Assembly: GCA_033964015.1 (NCBI GenBank)
Contig: CM066914.1
Span: 22,558,234-22,622,233, forward strand
Direction of reading: 5' to 3'
From: Scolanthus callimorphus
Taxonomy: Eukaryota > Cnidaria > Anthozoa > Actiniaria > Edwardsiidae
DNA: 64,000 nt
Shown: positions 1-12,218 of the stretch, piece after piece
Numbering within the stretch: position 1 is the stretch's first letter
Layout of the letters: every line of letters starts with the position of its first letter
Notes under the pieces: model-generated
The model's input: the letters and a program-made list of their open reading frames with translations, nothing else
Told to the model about the DNA's origin: nothing
Databases searched by the model: none
Position numbers and translations under genes: made by a program

Positions 1-1730
1 TAGTTCCCGATTACGCACGGCCTCCAGTCGGTATTTCTCCTCTTCCTGGCTTATCTGTTCTTCAAGCAAACGCCCACTCTCTCTATCCTGCTTGGCGATG
101 CTCTCGCGAATTTTCTGCTGCTCGGCAAGATAAACTTCACTTTCGTCTTTCATCTGCTGAGTAATATCTTGTCTTTTTTTCTGGGCTTCTATGAGTTTCC
201 GCATTTCGGTTTCTTCTCTCTCTTGTTCAGCCTGCCGTCTCTGCTGCTCCTTTTCCCGCTTTAATCTCTCCACTTCCCGCCTTGACTTCTCCTCTTCCTT
301 TATCCTCTCCTCCTGCAAACTCAGCAGTCTCTGCGCTTCATGTGTCAACTGCTCCATGTCCTTCTTTTTATTGCCTTGTAAAGCAATGTCCATGTCTGCA
401 TTTTTTAATGTCTCTTCCTCTTCTTTTTCCCTCTGTTCTCTCAAAAGCTTCCGGCGTTGCGCAATCTCCAAAGCCTTCTTTTCCTCAAGTTCTCTTTGTT
501 TTTCAAACGTCATCAGCTTTTCGGCATCCCTCAGGGCTTTATCTTGGTCCCTTTGTTTCAGTTCTTCGGTAAATCTACTCCATTCTGAAAGCTGCTTTTC
601 ATGAGTCTCCGTGCGCTTTCTATTTTCCCTCTGCAGAGCCTCTTTCTCCATTTCAAGTCTTAAATTGTCCGCCTCAGTTCGCTTCTGCTCACGTATCTCC
701 TTCCTTTGCTTCGCTTCATCACGTTTCCTCTGTTCATCCTCCATCAGTTCAGTGAGTCCAATCTCTTTGAATTTCTTTTCTTGACGAGCCTTGAAATCCT
801 CAATACCAGCTAGCTCTAACCTCTTTGCTTCACCCTCCATTTCTTCTCTTTCCTTTTCCGTCTTTTCTACTTTTTGCTTCAGAAGCAAATTCCTTTGCTG
901 AATCTTCTCTTGGAATTCCTCGTCCTCCTTCAATTTTCTTCTTCCCAACGCCGGACGTTCTGTGCCTCTTCCCGGGCCTTAGCTTGCTGTCGTTCATGTG
1001 TTGCTTTTGAAAATTGTAATTCCTCTTCTTCGACTTTAACGGCGTGAGCACTTCTCTGTCTGAGCTCAGTAGCTGCTTTTTCTGCTTCTATTTGCTCGAT
1101 TATAATCTTTTCTTTCTCGTTGTCCTGTTGTTTTTGTAGTCTTCTGCGGTGTTCTTCCAAAGCTTTTTCCTCTTCATTTTTGCGTTTCTCCTGTTCAATC
1201 AAAAACAACCTCGATTCTTCTTCAATACGAGCTCTTCTTGCCTCATCCTTCTTCTTATTTTCAAACTCAACTACTTTCAACTCTTCCTCCTGTGTCCTCG
1301 TTACGTCCGAAACCTGTCTTTGCAGTAGTAACAATTTTTTCTCCGCCTCTTCTTGCATCAAGCTATCTGCTTCCTTCCATTGCTTCTCCACAAACCCTTG
1401 TACTTTCTGCCAATGCAAAGCGCGAGTTTCCTTCTCCTTCTCATACAAAGCATCACTCTGCCTTTTCGCTTCACCGTGCGTCAACTCAACAGCCTGTTTT
1501 CGACCTTCGCTTGAGAAGAGCCTCTGCTCTAGTGACAACATTTGGACATGTTCCTCTGCAGCAATTTTCGCATTCAGCTTTCTCTGTTCTTCTAGTGTAT
1601 CTCTGCGTTGACGCTCCTCTTTCTCTTTGGCGTCGATAAACTCGATCTGGCTAATGGAGTCTTGGCGAGTGGACAAACGTTGTCCTCTCGCTTTGGTGTT
1701 TTCATCATCCATTTCTTGAGTATAAAATTT
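1..1730 (-). CDS. Large coiled-coil protein, N-terminal part (runs off the window)
   Basis: I do not recognise the family. The minus strand reads as one long, strongly charged Glu/Lys/Arg/Gln-rich heptad-type protein, with no predicted membrane segment or enzyme motif, so a structural or scaffold coiled coil is likely. A splice acceptor (tttatccacag) ends at 1731, and the first ATG behind it is at 1712 (MDDENTKARG), a good start or the first coding exon. The frame is open from 1712 to a TGA at 930-932. From about 950 down to base 1 a second frame is open with the same composition (KLKEDEEFQEKIQQRN onward). One extra A in the AAAA run near 939-942 would join them, so I treat this as one exon with a 1-base indel. 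Trichohyalin-like, CCDC or cilia-associated coiled coils are all possible; composition alone cannot decide. Confidence 0.7.
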
Positions 1731-1875
1731 CTGTGGATAAAATAATAATATCTTCAATTTTACATGTGTTTCGTTTAGTCAGAGAATAAAATCTGGGATC
1801 CCATGTGGGATCGCCCTACAGGTGTTTCAGGTAACATGCGACTCAGGGCGTTCAAATAAGTATAGAGTGACTGGG

Positions 1876-2405
1876 TTTTCCTGCGTAGTCAAACAAGTCT
1901 AATCAGCCATTCAGATCCTTGCCCTGTTTTGGCTAGTTTACAGCCATTCTCAGTTACACGCGGTCGCCGGCAAAAAGCTTGCAAGCGAAAACACGTTTTT
2001 CTGTCTTGTCTGAGCGCGACAAGCCGGCGAAAGCACTGCGTTGCCATGGAATCTTTGACAAAAAACGACTTTTTCGCTTGCAAGCTCTTTTCCCGGCGAC
2101 CGCGTGTAACTGAGAATGGCTGTAATGGATTGGCTTCTGTCGCGACATGCACAGGGAATTTCTGCAGAAACAAACCATGGGAAAAGCTGGATTTCCCATG
2201 GTAAAGGAATGGGAAGTGTTCGGATTTCCATGGCTATCCATGTGGATTCCGAACACTTCACGTGCGTTTGCCTTGGGAAATTCAGCTTTCCCATGGATGG
2301 GTTTCTGCAGAAATTCCCTGTGATGTCTTGCAAGGGAAGCCAAGCGACGGCACTGGGCGAAGCATCTGATTGGCTAACACAATTTGATTAACTACGCAGA
2401 AAAGC
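1876..2405. mobile_element. Nested foldback (MITE-like) element
   Basis: Outer arms around 1876-1910 and 2365-2405 are inverted copies (tgcgtagtc / actacgca, with aatcagccat / gattggct). Inside are two further inverted pairs: 1942-1992 against 2065-2122 (cagccattctcagttacac and its complement), and 2150-2205 against 2283-2320 (acagggaatttctgcag and its complement), plus a short palindrome at 2219-2253. There is no coding capacity. The short frames here exist on both strands only because the DNA is palindromic. Confidence 0.8.
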
Positions 2406-2611
2406 TGCCAAAAGCCAACTTGATGCTTTTAATGCCCTAGGTCGTGTGTTACTTGAAACAGTACATATCTAAGTTGGGATCCTGCCTGGCTGCCCCATCT
2501 CGGGCATCAAGAAGTATTTAGACATATTCGCCAATTAATGCACAGAACACAATTCAACTGCCAGGAAAAATACTCCAGCAGACTATCAGTTTCTAATGGA
2601 CGATTGCAGCT

Positions 2612-3535
2612 AGAATCGTGTGACATCTCTTTTTTCCCGGCGTAATCAATCGAACAAATCCGAACAAAAAATCAATCGAACGCAATCGAACACCAATCGT
2701 TCGATTTGTTCGGCACTCGAACAAAATCGAACGCGAGCTTTGCTGTGAGTTCGATTTTCGAACAAAATCGAACACCAACCAATCGAACAGATTGGATTGT
2801 TCGATTTTGTTCGGTAATTATGAATAATGTGTGACAGGATTTCCCGGAGAAAGACGGGGACTCCCAAACCTTTGGGGAGGGGATGTTTTTGGTTCATGTA
2901 ATTTTTAGGGCCCTCTGGTACATTTTGGGGGGTAAAAAAGAAACATGTTTTACCACATTGTAACCTGCGAGCATGAGTGCTTTTTTCTGTCCAGTCTTTT
3001 AAAATTTTACAAAGTTAGTCACGTGTCACACATTCGCGTAGTTGTTTTGGCCGGGGGCGAGATAACAAATGAAAACGCACGACAGCAAAACCGCGAGCGC
3101 TAGCAACAAAACGAAAGAGCGAGTTACCGAGGAAAAGCCTCTGCTAGTTAGGGTAGCATATTTTGGAGTGAAACATTTGGTGTATTGTCTCAGCACATAA
3201 TCTTTTACAGGCTATTGTAGCTTCAAACGTCTAGTAGCTCATGTCTTTTAAAAATTCTGCACTATGTTCGGACTTGTAGGTACCTTTTTGGAGTCAAAAT
3301 CAGATAAAACCACTCCCAATTTGGTACCTTTAGGGAGAAAAATCTAAGTATGTTTAAAGTTCGATTTCCGAACGTTCGATTTTGTTCGATTGTGAAATTT
3401 TGCTGTGAGTTCGATTGTGTTCGATTGCCGAACAAGTCGAAAATCAATCGAACGATTGGTATTCGATTGAGTTCGATTACCGAACGTTCGATTGATTACG
3501 CCGGGTTTTTTGTGGAAGAGATATCACACGATTCA
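2612..3535. mobile_element. Foldback element with TCGAAC-type subterminal repeats
   Basis: Terminal inverted repeats of about 45 bases lie at 2612-2655 and 3487-3535 (cccggcgtaatcaatcgaac and its complement). Just inside each end is a cluster of TCGAAC/GTTCGA hexamers (2645-2830 and 3355-3500). The centre, about 2830-3350, has no clear repeat or long frame. Clustered subterminal hexamers are typical of transposase binding in non-autonomous DNA transposons; the binding role is inference. Confidence 0.75.
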
Positions 3536-3895
3536 AGTATATTCAAAGTCTTGAGTCGGTAGATTCTGCCGAAACTAGCACTCAAAAAGGCAATATTGCC
3601 CTCGTCGCTGCGCGAATCGTGCGACATCGCTATTTGTCGTGCTATTTCCTTAGCGGAATCTAGCCTCCTGAAGCTTTGAATAATTCAATAGCTCAATTCT
3701 TACGTGCGCGTTGATTGGCCAAGAACGAGTGAGATTTAACGTGGAATTCAATGGTTGAAAACTGAATTCGACAAAACAACAGGTTACCCGCGCGCAAAAA
3801 AGTTCAAAGCTCGAATCATTGCACTAAAGTAATATCAAAACTTTGCTATCGGATTCAAGAAAAATTAATCACTCGACTCGTGAATTATATAGGTA

Positions 3896-3995
3896 AATCC
3901 ATTACGCGACGAGGGAATTCCACACTAAATCTCACGCCGATATCGATTTTTCAAGTGAGATTTAGTGTGGAATTCCTGAGTCGGGTAATGGATTT
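3896..3995. repeat. Long imperfect palindrome
   Basis: Arms of about 42 bases (3896-3936 and 3953-3995; aattccacactaaatctcac and its complement) flank a short loop. This is probably the core of a MITE. Related words such as gtgagattta occur near 3730, so the element may extend outward. 3536-3895 and 3996-4745 are otherwise AT-rich DNA in which I see no gene. Confidence 0.7.
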
Positions 3996-4745
3996 TCTTT
4001 GAATCCCATGCCGGAGGTTTATTGATTTAATAATTTACAAAAAAGGCTTTACGCGCGCCAAGGAAGCCATTGCCAAACTGTTTCAATTTCAGGAAAATGC
4101 AACTTAAATCTTTAGCGAAAAAATCTTTAGTGTTTGACAGAGTTTAAAACTTTAGAAAGTAATTGTTCTTGCTTTCTCGCTTGATTAAAATTGTAAATTT
4201 GTCGTGTAGAAATTTAATTTCGTGGGTGTCCTGTGTTTTCATTGAATTCTACTTTTGCAGCCATGTAATTCCACAAAAAATCTCCCTCGATTTCAGCCAA
4301 TCAGCACGCGAGATAGAGTCATAACATGGGATTCCATGTTAAATTTCACTTAAAAAACGATATTAAAAAGTTTTGTGAACCCATAATTGAATACCTGATA
4401 ATATCTTACAATTATTATCAAACAGGACCGTAGCCAGGGAGTTTTGTGGGGGGTGCTAATCTAGAAAAAGCGGTCCAAAGTGGTATGAATCTATTAACCG
4501 CTAGTCAAAATTCACTAGAAAAAGCAAGTATACGAAATGCCAAAGTGACCACAATCTTCTGTTTGGCCCATTTAGTAACTAAAACAGTGTTTTCAAACCC
4601 TTAAATGTGGACCTTTTTGTCACGTGGGGCTACAGGCCTGTCAAATGATTGTTGATTTTCTATTCTTGATAGCACTTGCTGCTAGCAACCCTGGATCAAT
4701 CAACAACTTCCATCCTCTCCCAACATGCCCCAAGCTCTGTCACTC

Positions 4746-5206
4746 AGACCCCGGTTACACGGGTCCGGACGAATATTTGACCGGGCGAATTCTGACCCAC
4801 TTACGGCTTCTGTTCACACGGGTCCGGCGGAACTGGACCAATTTTTGCACGGCAAAGTGTGCAAGTTTGGGACCTGCAAAAAACAGGTACAACTTTTGAC
4901 CGGTACGGTTCCGTTTTCGTACCGGACCCGTGTGAACACCGGAACCGTGCAAGTTGTGGCACAGTTCCACGGTAATGGCCTGGAAACTAGCCCTCTTCAG
5001 GCGAGGATACTAAGCTACTATTCAACCTTCAACCAATCAGAGAACGAGACTGAAGAAGCCATGTTAGTGTTAGTTCAGTTGCACGGACCCGTGTAAACAC
5101 CTCTGCAATGTGGAACAAAACTTGCACGGTACCGTGTATACAGGTGTTCCAGGTACAAAATTCGCCCGGTCAAAAATTCGTCCGGACCCGTGTAACCGGG
5201 GTCTCA
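4746..5206. mobile_element. Foldback MITE
   Basis: Terminal inverted repeats at 4746-4790 and 5161-5206 (gaccccggttacacgggtcc and its complement) enclose a second inverted pair (4812-4870 against 4905-4960, cacacgggtccgg / ccggacccgtgtg). No coding function is visible. 5207-5765 holds no gene that I can support. Confidence 0.8.
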
Positions 5207-5766
5207 AACTATACAGCCAAGAGTGGTCCAAACTGGGAGCCTTGCATGGCCCAGCCAGTCCTAACAAGCATGCAAGTTCATCTCATGCACACAGGGGAGC
5301 TGAAGCAGACTTCCTTCACATGTTTCATCACCAACTTGAAATCCACTTCAAGATGCTGCAATCAAATAGCTTGAAGTGCAACAAAGTTGCACTCACATGC
5401 TCCCTGGCACCTTGACCTGCGCAGATGGATGGTTACAGGGACCTCATGTTAGCTCGAAGGCAACCTCATTTTCAGCTTGTTTTAAAAAAAACAGCTTGAC
5501 CATCCATGACAGTGCACAGAAATCTTCATTGCCCTCCTCTCCCAGGGAGGGTTGGGTAATGGCACACATCCTTCCCCATTGGAGAGAGGGAGAGTGACAC
5601 ACTGCATGTGTCACCCGAGATGGCGAACTGTTTGACTGACATAGACATAAACATAGACATGTATTTTAAAGGTGCCATGCATAGAAAAATACATAGGCAT
5701 TTTTCTAATAAATATGAAGATTAAAAAACAAAAATATATGTATATAGATGTACAGATAATGTACGT

Positions 5767-6310
5767 CAAGGGACCGGTGGAAAATTAAGGCTGTTTAGAT
5801 CTTTGAAGTCTAGCCTGGGCTTTGAGAAATATTTAGTCTCGGTTACTAATTTTCGACATCGTCAAGCAGTTTCGAAACTGCGTTTATCCACACATAGATT
5901 ACCAGTGGAAGTTGGCAGATATGCTAATATTGATTATAACTCTAGGAAATGTTCATTCTGCAATCTTAATGAAATTGGAGATGACACGCATTATTTGATG
6001 TATTGTAACCATGCGTCTTTTGTTCATCTAAGAGAATTATTTTTGACTGACATTTTGCAACTGAATGTTTCCTTTGGCCAACTGGGTTTGCGTAATCTAT
6101 GCGTTTAATTATTGTCGATGTGTGACGAGTCTGTCGTAAAGGTAACTGCCAAATTTTGTTTTGATGTTCTCGAGCGTTTTAATGCGATGGTCGAGATGCT
6201 GAAGAATCTAATGAGTCTCATTAAGTCTTATGTAATTTTTTTTCTTTTGTACTTATATATTTCTTAGTGTATCCTATATGCCGTGTAATTGGTATTTTAT
6301 GGAATAAAGA
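5767..6310 (+). mobile_element. 5'-truncated LINE (non-LTR retrotransposon), C-terminal RT fragment
   Basis: The frame through 5803-6108 encodes the end of a non-LTR retrotransposon reverse transcriptase. It has a KLRLSTHRLPVEVGRY segment followed by a zinc-knuckle-like C-x2-C-x7-H-x4-C (CSFCNLNEIGDDTHYLMYC). Reading is open upstream to about 5776 (GKLRLFRSL), where the copy is truncated. The downstream 200 bases look like its 3' UTR and contain AATAAA near 6303. Truncation at the 5' end is usual for LINEs. No RT catalytic core or endonuclease is present, so it cannot move by itself. Confidence 0.7.
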
Positions 6311-6320
6311 ATTATGATAA

Positions 6321-9300
6321 AGTTGAGTGCAGCAGGGTGATGCGATGCCAAGACTGTTCAGTTGCCTGAAGTATTTGTCATACTTCTCATATAAATTTGC
6401 TGATTCTCTCTGATAATCACAGAGCATGAGGCCCAGGGAGAGGGGGGAGCAATCCCTCTTATATGGTATACAGGGTATGGGGAGGTTTGTGGTAGGGTAT
6501 CGTTTTCGCTTGTTTTGTCTCTGATGTATTTCGGTATGTCCTACCCTACAAACAACTTTCAATCAAACCTGGGGGGGGGGGGGGGGGGGTGGGGGGTGGT
6601 ACTTGGCTTGATATAGGGTGGACCCCCTTCTAAAACAATTTTTTGAAGAAAAGCTACCCTGTTCAGTTTTTTTTGCACCCAAAATGAGACCCCGTTCTAA
6701 AGAGAAATTAATGATACCTGTAAATCAAAATTGTTGTTGTTAACATGTTACGGTTTTATCTGTCAATAGAATGTTAAAGCTTGTTAAATTCTTTACATTT
6801 AATAAAACGATACGTGACCGCCGGGTCGCTTCCTTGAAGATTTTACTGGGTGGTCTTCATTATCATACCCCGTTCTACAGGACGGTTCCTAAACGATGCC
6901 CCGTTCTGTCGGCTGGAGGAAGAAATCGGAACCCTGTTTGGCGGCACATACCCATATAGATCTTGTAAGGGAGTACCCCCCCCCCCCCGGGCAAGTTGTG
7001 CCACATTTAGTGATAAAGACAGTTTACTTTTAAACCTTTAGTTTGTAATTATAGTTAGAGTAGTAGTTAAGGATTTTTGGTCTCTGATAGGGTCAGGTTT
7101 TGGGGACCTATGCGGCACACCCCTACCCAAAAATCAGTGGACTACCAATCCCCCCCAGGGCCTGAGGCGAGTAATTGTTTTTTAGTTAGCACTACTGATA
7201 CTAGCACTTGATCGAAAGGGTAATAATCTGCAATAATTATTGCTCTACAATGGATATAATTTTTCTGTCATTCCAAAGTATTACTGCTGAAAAGTGTGTA
7301 CTGCATGCCAAGATAAAGCCTCCAATGAAGGGAAATGTGCTAGTATTATTATTATTATTTTATCTCTCAATTGACAATGGATGCCATTGTATGTGCACTC
7401 TCATTTCAACAATCTTATTATTGTTGTATAATTGTTGACGTCTTTGTATATCATTCAATGTACCTAAACAAGAGGAATTAGGAAATAGTCACGCCCCAAT
7501 AGACACAATTTGACCAGTTCTTTTCTGGAATTATAAACCTGTTTGTTTGAGAAACACATAACATTTTATATTTGCAGATTATCTTATCCGATGTATATAT
7601 AACATATCAATGTATTTCAATATAGTAGATATATGAAATGATTTTTTTCTTGGATATTTTCTTTATAATGCCTAGTCATGAATGGATAGGACACGACATG
7701 AAAGAGGAAGTAAAGTATATAAAGACCACTCAAGAAATCGCATCTCCAGATAATTTAATCACAGGAAGGCCGTGTTTACAGAGCTTTTGAAAATGCAGAA
7801 AGGAGGACGAATAAGTATTTGACCAGAATCGAAGCAACAATCTGAAATGCTGATCGAAATCAAAGTTCAACGAAGACTGTCAGCTGCCTCTCTGTCCGTC
7901 CTTCCCGCCTTCTAGTCGTTGCACAGAGCAGCGAAATGTCACCCGTCAAAATATGACGCTCAAGATAAGTGAATCAAGACTTACTAAAACATGAAGCATT
8001 TCTCATACACATGATACATACCAAGGAAGTATTTCACGTTATCATTGCCATATTGTGGGAAATGCCTGGATTCTAAAGCCGATGTTTGTGAGCTTCTGCA
8101 TCTACCAGCCGCCATGTTTCTTTTTGTTTATATTAGCAACAACGTGGGGGGAGGTGACGGTGGAAATTGGAACCACACAGGAGTCCCGTCGACCAAGGAC
8201 GGAGGACGCGTCAGTCACGGCCCGTTGGATACCGATCCGAACGGAAGGGAATGTACCTCGTTGTTCACAGTCAATGTCTTGATAGATGAGACTCCCATTA
8301 TCCTACAGCCCGTGTGCAGACACGTACTTTCTACGTTTGTGTACAATCTTGCACTGTGCAGAACCTGACATTGAGTCTGTGCAGAGCTTGACATCGAGTC
8401 TGAAAATTGGCGCATTGAGCTCGTCCGCGAGTGGTCTAGATATCCGCAATAAAATCCCCATTGTTTTGATGCCCCAAGGGGAGTTCCGTGGACCCGCCGC
8501 CAGTGCATCATTGACTGTGGGTATAGTGAAGAGGGTCGTGAAAACGCAATACTTAGGGATCGTTCATTATTAACATTATGGGAGGGGGGGGGGGGGGGGG
8601 GGGGGGGGTGGAACATAAGGTAATCGGGTCCAAAAAAGGACAATTCCCCCCAGACTATAAGTAGAAAAAGGACCGTCCCACCCCTCATACTCCCACCTTT
8701 ATGTTACCTAACGGCATGGGGTCGTCTTGTACCTATTCATAAAACCTGATAAACTTTATGACCACATCATAGAAAAACTCTTGAGTATTGAATTGGGTCC
8801 TCGCCATCGTTATCTTTGTCATCATTAGCATCATCATTCCACTTCACGTTCTTCATGCCCTTCAAGACCCTTGTCACCCTCTTCGTATACATGTGCAATT
8901 ACCCTCCTCACTTTATCTGCTTTTTCCCTTTTTTAGAGAGTTTATGATACTCGTTTATGATATGACACATCACACATGCAGAGAGTTTATGATATGAGTT
9001 TATGACACTCGAGGTATCTCTCTTGCTCACTCACGTACAGAGTACCAACTTTATTCTCAGATTCTCAGCTACCAAACTGCCCCACAAATCACGCGATTAG
9101 CAAATAGCCGGACATGCATATGAAAAAAAAAACATATGAAACAAAATCTGCCCCGTGATTCGTGTGATTGGTACCTTCTCTTTGCCACCCTGTGTAAATG
9201 TAGCATCTGCTCGGAGGATCTAACGCTATTGGCTTGGATGGTACTGCTAGCCGGCTCTCCAGTTTTTTTTTTCGGATTGATTGATTTATTTTGGCGCGCG

Positions 9301-9780
9301 GGATTCCTGTGGTACACCCTCTGTTTTATAAATCTATTTGACCATACCCTACTTCCCGCATCTAAGGGGGAAATTTTTCTTCTATGGACCGCACAAACTT
9401 TCTATGGACTCGTCCCCACTCTCTCATTTTTAGCATTTTTCGTACCTAGGCCTTTGTGCCAAGTAGGCGCGAAGGAGTCAGGTAACAGGACCAACAGAAT
9501 GCTACTGGCCCTCTCAACTCCTCCCGCCCTGCTACGCGACGGCCCTGCAACAATGTTTTGCTTTACGACTTTTACCACCGCAGTGAAAGGGGCTGTGTGA
9601 GGAACATGTTTTTGAGGAAAAGACCCGTGTGTGAGGGAGTAGACTAAAATATGAAAATCCGCGAACGAGGTGTTTTGCCAAGCTGGATCCTGATAAACGG
9701 ACCTGTCAACCAGTTGAACTGAGAAAAATATATATAATGAAAGGTCGACGAACAGCTTAAACGATGATTATTTAATAACG
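6321..9780. other. Intergenic DNA with poly-G tracts; no supported gene
   Basis: There are G homopolymer tracts near 6572-6597 and 8581-8609 and a C tract near 6976-6988. A TATA-like box (tatataaag) lies near 7716. Short direct repeats of gagtttatgata lie at 8938-9005. Open frames of up to about 150 codons (for example 9136-9600) have no recognisable domain and unlikely composition. I found no exons with good splice sites. Confidence 0.5.
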
Positions 9781-9813
9781 ATATTTCAATCGGCCATTAC
9801 CGATCTTCTTCAG
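9781..9813 (-). ncRNA. Hammerhead-ribozyme-like motif at the Penelope 3' end
   Basis: On the minus strand the order is CTGAAGA, one A, a stem GATCGG / CCGATT with a short loop, then GAAA. CUGANGA, stem II and GAAA form the conserved hammerhead core, and Penelope-like elements are known to carry such motifs in their terminal repeats. The extra unpaired A and poorly defined stems I and III make activity uncertain. Confidence 0.5.
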
Positions 9814-10795
9814 GTTTTGAATGGAGATATTTACATTGCATGCTGGATATAAATAAAATAACGGTCACATTATAAAAAACAGCAAAATACATATGATACG
9901 GTGCTTGAGAAGTGACAGATAAAAGATAAAATAATATGAAACAAAAATAAGGATTAATTACAGCTAAAATTAACAAAACTTTCATCTCTTATGTTCAGAC
10001 CATTAGGAGTTAAAGTTCGAGCTCTGTTGATGAGAAAAGCTTCTCTAGCTTTGCGTATAGAGTCGCGGTTAGATTTAAGTTTTTTCTAAAGGGATTAAAA
10101 GCATGTCAGAGGCAATGTGGTTAGCTGTATTATGGAAGTGGAGGGCAGCGGTAGTAGGAGTAGATTGACTGTCAGAATCTAAAGTGCGTCGGTGTTCATT
10201 AACCGTTCACGAAGTTGACGTTTAGTTTCGCCTATATATTGTAGGTGGCAGCGTTTACACTCAATCATGTATATTACATTATTAGTTTTGCAGGTTATTC
10301 TAGAAGTTATGTTTCGGGTTTCGTTAGTGGCGTTAAAAGAATAGGAAGTTATGCCATCTGCGATATATTTACAAGTATTACAGTTATCGCCGCAACGGTA
10401 CGAGCCAGTAGGGAGGTGTTTATGAAAGGTTTAGTAAGCTCAGCTTTAACAAGAAGGTCTCGAAGGTTAGGGCTTCTGCGAAAGGCAATTAAAGGAGGAT
10501 CAGGGAAAGCTTCTTTGCAACGGTCAGAGGTATGGAGAATTCTAAAATACTTGCGTAAAATACCAGAAATGTAGGAAGGCTAGGGTTATAAGTTTAAAAC
10601 GAAAGGAATACGATCAGATGAATTGTTAGTACTGCCTTTGGGTTTAAGGGCGTCGGCGCGGGACATAGCGGCCGCACGTGAGATTGCTGATTAACAAAAT
10701 CACGTTTGTAACCGCGTTTATGTAAGAATTCAGTAAGTTCATTACAACGAGCAATGAATGATTCATGTGTAGAACAATACGGCGGAGTCGTAGAG

Positions 10796-11227
10796 CTAAA
10801 CTGTAAGGGATGCCTTTTTGGTATGAGAAGGATGACTGGAAGAATGAAGCAGATGCTGATGTTTGTCAGTACGTTTGCTGTAAAGGTCAGTTTCTACTGC
10901 GCCATTGACGATAGAAACAGAAACATCAAGAAAGGGAATACTGTTGAAAGAGTGCTCGCATGTAAATTTGATAGTAGGATGTATGCCATTGAGATATGAA
11001 ACAAAAGAAACAAGATCCTCTTCGGACCTGTCCCAAATCATGAAGATGTCATCTAGATATCTCCACCAAGTGTGTGGTTTATAGGGAGCTTTAGCAAGTG
11101 CATTAGTTTCGAAGAGACCTAGAAAAAGGTTAGCAAAAGAAGGCGCCATCCTAGTGCCCATAGCAGTTCCGTGAATCTGGAGGTAGTTATTATCATTAAA
11201 GGTAAAATGATTCATAGTGAGGATCAT
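10796..11227 (-). pseudogene. Penelope-like RT catalytic segment
   Basis: This is the longest intact piece of the decayed Penelope ORF. It covers RT motifs from the GTxMGTxxAPxxANxF block through the YLDD box to a segment with FLDVSVSIVNG. The aspartates of YLDD are preserved. Flanking pieces of the same protein lie in other frames on both sides. Confidence 0.85.
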
Positions 11228-12218
11228 GCGAATAAGGTCACATATAGTTTCAGTGGGAATTGTTTACTGAAGCGGGTGGAGAGATAATGACGGCAAGCAT
11301 TAATTCCATCATTATGTGGTATGTAGTATATAAAGAGGAAACATCAAGGGTCACAAGCATAGCGTTATCGGGTAAATCTAGAGTAAGCAGTTTTTTCAAA
11401 AAATCATTAGTGTCTTTAATGTAAGAGGGAAGTTTAGAGACTAGTGGTTTGAGAAAGAAATCTACGAACTGAGAAATGCGTTCTGTAGAATGGTTATTAG
11501 AAGAAACAATGGGACGTCCTGGATTGCCAGGAGTGCAGGAGTGCAGGTGAAATGTATTAATAGACTTATTCTCTACTCTCAAAGAGAGCAAATAAGATGC
11601 CCAAAATGTTTAAAATGGGCGGCTTTCATTTACATATCTTTCGCAATAACTGACATAAAGGAGGCTATATTTCTTTTAATTAGTTATAATTTGACAAATT
11701 GAATGACGTAAGATAAATTAATTAAACTATTGCATACAAAGCACTACTGCTTTTGAATTTTTTTAACTCTAGCCACAGGTGCAGACAACTGGCTGTACGC
11801 ACCTGTTTCATTCAAGCGACGTCGGTCCTGAAACCATGTGTCATGAAACATGGTTTTCATGTTTCTAAATTAACGCAGCAGTTATGTCAAATTATGTCTC
11901 AAAGTTAGCGTTTTTAGTGTAGTCCGGTTTGCCGTTTATTGAAATAGGTATAAACGTAAACAAACGTGACAATGAAATGGTATCCAAAATTAAAGTTGCA
12001 ATATCTTTGAAAAGAAATGACTCGGCAAAAGCAAATATCCTAGACAAAGATGCATCGCTAACATAAAGATATGACGTAACTCTGGAGAAAAGGAAAACCA
12101 CTCGACACATAAAGGTGTTTTAATATTTACTGAAGTGTGTTACTTATTACTGATATTCTATATAGGTATCAAGTTTCCGGTTCTCACCGAGTCATGCGAT
12201 CGTCCTCGAGAAGCAGGC

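Larger units (their letters stand above)
9781..11620 (-). mobile_element. Penelope-like retroelement (RT + GIY-YIG), 5'-truncated and decayed
   Basis: Read on the minus strand: 11570-11300 carries PGRPIVSSNNHSTERIS and a VTLDVSSLYT motif, and 11190-10830 carries GTAMGTRMAPSFANLFLG and WWRYLDDIFMIW. These are typical Penelope-like RT motifs, including the YLDD catalytic box. Further on, 10280-10190 encodes VIYMIECKRCHLQYIGETKR, the GIY-YIG endonuclease domain, followed by its usual tail ending in a stop near 9955. Frameshifts near 11300, 11245, 10200 and 10085 break the ORF, and its N-terminus is missing, so it is a dead copy. A hammerhead-like motif lies at the 3' end. Confidence 0.9.

Noticed and set aside
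191..1639. Ser/Cys-rich plus-strand frames opposite the coiled-coil gene
   Set aside because: They are complements of Glu/Lys-rich codons on the minus strand; no start context, splice sites or domain.
8045..8688. Overlapping frames of 75-157 residues on both strands
   Set aside because: No recognisable domain, poly-P from the G tract, and no consistent splice sites.
9136..9600. Hydrophobic 154-residue frame that could be a membrane protein
   Set aside because: Composition comes from T-rich DNA; no family resemblance, promoter or splicing support.
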